From Rhipicephalus microplus (Eukaryota > Arthropoda > Arachnida > Ixodida > Ixodidae): DNA of 64,000 nt. A program made the position numbers and the translations under genes. Where the stretch lies: contig NC_134702.1 of the NCBI RefSeq assembly GCF_043290135.1, positions 79,802,317-79,866,316 of the forward strand. Direction: 5' to 3'. Each line of letters opens with the position of its first letter. Positions within the stretch are counted from its first letter, which is position 1. Shown here in pieces: positions 58,334 through 64,000 of the stretch. The notes under the pieces were generated by a model. That model was given only the letters and a program-made list of their open reading frames with translations. It had not been told where the DNA came from and ran no database searches.

Positions 58334-58800
58334 CGTAGAGTTTCCTAAAAATACACTAGAGGAAATTCTGGCGCTAGTGACGGGAGCAGCAACGGATGGT
58401 GAGCCTAAAAATTATGGTTAGTACACGTATTTGTCTAATCTGCGTACCTCTAGCTCCGTTTGGGGTCACATGGGTTGAAGCAGCTTTGTTTCGAAAAAAA
58501 ATCAGCAAATGCTCAGCAGTTGCGCTTCACTACCTTGATCTTTTATGCTTACCATTTCGAATCACGTCTTCACATCCAAAAGCGTTCATTCTTTCTTTCG
58601 AAACAAAACCGAAACACAGCAATAAACGAAGCCACGAGTGTGATTCACCACCCGCAAGTACGAAGATTAGGCAATTTCGTGTTCAATTCAGCATTTCCCT
58701 GGTAACTGAACAATCGCAGTGCGAGATTACCACCTACTTATTTTAAGAAATTCTATGGTGCTGTGTTTGCGAACTCTTAAGCGTGTTATAGTGAATCGCA
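58334..58800 (+). repeat. Dispersed repeat fragment (pair with 39394-39500)
   Basis: Starts GTAGAGTTTCCTAAAAATAC and continues through GAAATTCTGGCGCTAGTG; see 39394-39500. I recall similar wording in tick sequences, so this may be part of a longer dispersed unit reaching towards 58790, but only the first ~100 bp is supported by comparison within this window. Confidence 0.35.
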
Positions 58801-61800
58801 GTAGACCTCATAGGCTGGCCAATAGATGCCTAGCTCTCCACCTTCATGTAGCGCAGAAACAAACCACGAAGGAAGAAGACTAGTGCTCGTCCCATTCTCT
58901 TCCTGTTTCCCTGCACTGTAATGAATGGGCAAAGTAAACGCAAAATTCGACTACCACAATGGATCTCACACTGCGTGAGTGGGTACATCATATGTAGGTT
59001 CTCTTTAACAAAATCATTGTTTCATAATGCAGCAAAAGAGACCAAAACGCTAAATATGCATTTTATAAAGTTATATAATGGCTTATCTGCATAGTTTCAA
59101 GCGAGGCACCGTTGCACGAAGCCTTTGTACTCGAACATTGGCTTCCTGTACCCACCCTACAGTGCATACACCGGATTTTGTTTTTTGGTTGTAATATATC
59201 TTCCAGCTGTGTAGCGTACAGACAAAATAAATCTTGCTTGATATTAAAGTTATGGAATGTTTATTCCTTAATCATTCACACTGTTAGGTATAACATAATA
59301 ACTGCAAGCACGAACGAATGATGTGTGAGCTACTGGTTGTGATTGTGTAAACGTATACGTAACATCACTTGACTATACACATCAACTTTTGTTTTCCCAT
59401 GAATTCAAACTCTTGCACTGGGTTCACTTCAACATTTCATTCGTCTTAATGAACACCGCCATTTTCATGTAGTCCGGCCCGTCATGTGTTCTAGCAGCTG
59501 TGCAAGAGAACGTTTTGGTAAAAAGAAGAATTTCGCCCTCTTTTTATGAGTTTCTAAAATCAAGGGTCCTCTACATACACCGGACGATGCTGTCAAGCCT
59601 CGGAAAAAGGCACGCTGTTTACTGACTTTTTTTCTATTTCGTAACAGCGTCTGTACTTTTCCACGAGCATGGTACGTATATCTATAGAAGGACCATAGTA
59701 TATCTCAACCAGCAGCAAAGTGAGCCTGCTTATACAAGCCGACGAAGAACGCATCGCCGTTCCTTTATATGGTGTAATACGGATGCTCAATGCGCGCATT
59801 AAAGATGCAATGTAACTCTTCTTGTCAATGTAATATGTCGCTCTGCATTTTCCCCGCCCTTCGCAGAGAAAAAAAAAAGAAATTGGGTTACCAGAAAAGA
59901 ACGCCGTACAGGCAAACAATGCTTGTCTCATGAACATCACTCTGATCTAAGGAGGAGGGCTCTCGGTATTTTCGTTGTCAGTCCTCCTCATTTGTGGTTA
60001 CACCCTACAAAAGAAGCAACAGAACCAGGACCAACACAAGTGAAGGCGTCGTAGGTACCCTGTAACAAGTTCGAGACTTCTTATTACACGTAACCATAAA
60101 AAGAAACAACACATGGTGTACTCGAGCACCAGATAAGACCCTCTAAAACCCGGCAGAAGGAAGAAAGAAACGCAACACATATTCGCAAAAAAAAAAAAAG
60201 GCGTATGTGCCGCTTTCAGAAGAGCCGGAAAGAAGGGTAGTGTTAGGCACAGCCGAAATCCTCCGGGCTTCAGCGAAATCCTGCTCCAGCTTCATTAGTT
60301 TGCTGATATACTTTGGACCACCTGAGTTTCGAAGTTATACGCTGCACAAATTTGTCTTTAGGTGTATGCCAGAGACACTGATTCCAACACGCTGCCTATT
60401 TCCAGTCTTACTGCTATTTACCTGCATTCTGCTTTCTTATATTTCATTGCGGTGGATCTTCCGGATAACATTGAAATCCACACTTGCGAGTCGCGAGGTG
60501 TGCTATCGTTACCAAAGGTTATGACTGCTTCCATGAAGCGGAATTCACCAGTTCATAAGGACTGATAAGACACTAAGTTGAAGTTGTATGAGAACATGAG
60601 TAGGTTAAACTGTTTTCTTTTTCTGACACAAAGTAACCTTAAAAATTTCTGACAGTTGTAATGAGTGCAGGAGGGTGGCGCTAGTCTTCGTCAATAAAAA
60701 GTTCAGAAATTTTCTATATCAATGTGACAGTTTTCAATTGTGTCTTTGCAGTAGGCCGTCTTCTCTATGCATCGGAACATGCCACTATAGAAGAACCTTC
60801 CCTTATTAGCCTACGCCAGTTTCGAAGTGCAGCAAGGAAAAATTTTAGCAACTAAAAAATCCAGTACAAAGTAAGTACGAAACAAAAAGTACTGTGGTGC
60901 AATTGCAAGAATGACAATACTTTTTAAACTGTTTCAGATGAACTTGGCTCATACGTAAAAGAGGAGACTGCGCATGTGATCCATTCAAAAGTCGAGGAGT
61001 TTAAATTCTGATGTGCGATGCTTTCAATTGCTGAGAGATTTCCTTTTTCACAAGATAGATCTACAAATATCGTACCCATTTTACTCTCTTCCGGACCACC
61101 TTTCTTTGAGGTACACGGGTTGACTTTTCAACTTAAAGGCACTTGTTCCAGCCAAGTACGCACGACAAACATGCATATATACTTGCGAACGCATACTGCC
61201 GTACGCACAAATGGACATAAAACTCAATAAAAGAACCGCAAAAAGAGCGAATAAGTGAACAAGAACCGGAAAAAGAAGCAGGTGTGTGCACTAATAAGCT
61301 TCTTCAAGCTCTCAAGAATTCGGGGCAAACAGGCTATGCCACCTCAAGAAACAGCTCTCCGGGAAAATAACTAAAGTTGAAGTTCACATAAGCAAAGCTA
61401 TTCAAAAGTCTAACTAAGGCGCTGGAGCTTATTTTCCCAACTACCATTCCTTTTAGGACGTGCAAGAAAGTCGAAACGACAGGCAACCTGGGCGAAAATT
61501 TAAGTGTGAGAAGTAATTCAGGTTGCTAAGTCTAGTTCGTTTGACTTTTCTTGATGGCTTCTTTGTCTTGTCTTTAACGGCTCCTCTGCTTTCATTGAAC
61601 ACCTCTAGGAGGCGGTCCTGTTTGTCGGTGCTGCGGTCCTAATTAACAATCTGAAATTAGCAGAGGAAAGTAAGCGAGAGAATCACGCCCAACAAGAAAT
61701 GGGCGGAGTTAGCGTGAATAAGCTGGACGTAGATTACAGGGTCTTAAGGAAGCAGTCCAAGCAAGTACTCCCAAAGACAATAAACTCTGTTGGAGCTTGA

Positions 61801-61927
61801 TTCTGAATCCGCTGCTGCTAGTGTCTGCTAAAGGAGAATTTGTCAAAGGAAAGAGAAAAAATTGGAAGCGTATCCACTTGATTTGCTGCGAACGTAATAG
61901 AAAGAAAATATTCTTTTGCTGGCCGTC
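58801..61927. other. Unannotated interval
   Basis: More than 3 kb without a recognisable gene or transposon. Frames are short and scattered over both strands. AT-rich with several poly-A runs. Confidence 0.5.
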
Positions 61928-63680
<1,753 letters not shown>

Positions 63681-64000
63681 GTGTGTGCAGAAGATTGTAT
63701 TTTCAGCGCAGCGCAATAAATATCATGGTCTCTAGAATTACTATCGATGTACAATACATATATTTTCTAGTAACAGGGCACACCACCTAATACTCATGTA
63801 ATAATGTTTCGCCCCCGCTATGCGTAATATTTGCGTTCTGATAGACACTGTTTACAAGAATGAACGCACCCGGCAGTTAAAGATGGCTGGCTGGCAGTTC
63901 AGCAAGTGCTTGAACTTTGGCCGGGTGGCTGAATCGAGTGACAGACAGACGGTCAGAAGGGCTCACAGACATACCAAAATTTTTCCGTTCAAGCATCCTA
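63681..64000. other. Unannotated end of window
   Basis: AT-rich sequence with a short GACAGACAGACGGTC word near 63940. Nothing further recognised. Confidence 0.5.

Overview
The window is non-coding, transposon-rich arthropod nuclear DNA, most likely from a hard tick. The grounds are a tRNA-derived SINE with an ATCA tail that resembles tick SINEs, many decayed non-LTR retrotransposons (LINEs) of types common in tick genomes, and long GATA, CA, TA and AAT microsatellites. I see no intact host gene, no rRNA and no functional tRNA. The only protein-coding signals outside transposons are one weak candidate exon (46095-46206) and the wreck of a THAP-domain exon inside a small DNA transposon (50644-50988).

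Layout. 1-5700 is unrecognised, AT-rich sequence. 5700-8760 holds tRNA-like SINE heads and a PIF/Harbinger-like element (TAA target duplication, 30-bp inverted ends) into which a 1.3-kb LINE tail has inserted with a perfect 13-bp duplication. 9215-11780, 14725-16402, 17444-18500, 23759-31480 and 61928-63680 are five copies of one composite element. Its order is fixed: A-run and GGCAGATCC end, two ~148-bp units, a GC-rich core of ~400 bp, three or four more ~148-bp units, a tail, a GATA microsatellite, then an AAATGCGAAGCAT end. One copy carries an 838-bp LTR-like insert. Another is split by a 5.7-kb, nearly full-length I-type LINE with ORF1 (zinc knuckles) and ORF2 (endonuclease, reverse transcriptase, RNase H, zinc finger).

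Other LINE remains: a minus-strand RNase H fragment near 13 kb, a twin-primed copy with a 5' inversion at 20.7-21.7 kb, a 2.4-kb RT-RNase H copy at 33.4-35.9 kb, an RTE-like tail at 41.4 kb, a 978-bp tail with 12-bp duplications at 41754-42731, a CR1/Jockey-like copy at 47-48 kb, and a 1.6-kb RT fragment with a catc-repeat tail at 56.7-58.3 kb (second copy at 43 kb). SINE copies lie at 12.1, 18.8, 22.3, 40.8, 51.9, 53.0, 53.8, 54.4 and 54.7 kb, three with clear target duplications.

Most notable are the composite element, whose family I cannot name, and a 911-bp element at 50326-51236. The latter has TTAA target sites, AGGGGTCATGACATT-type inverted ends and a broken THAP exon, a combination that fits the Kolobok superfamily. 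All calls come from reading the sequence and recalled family features; no database search was possible.
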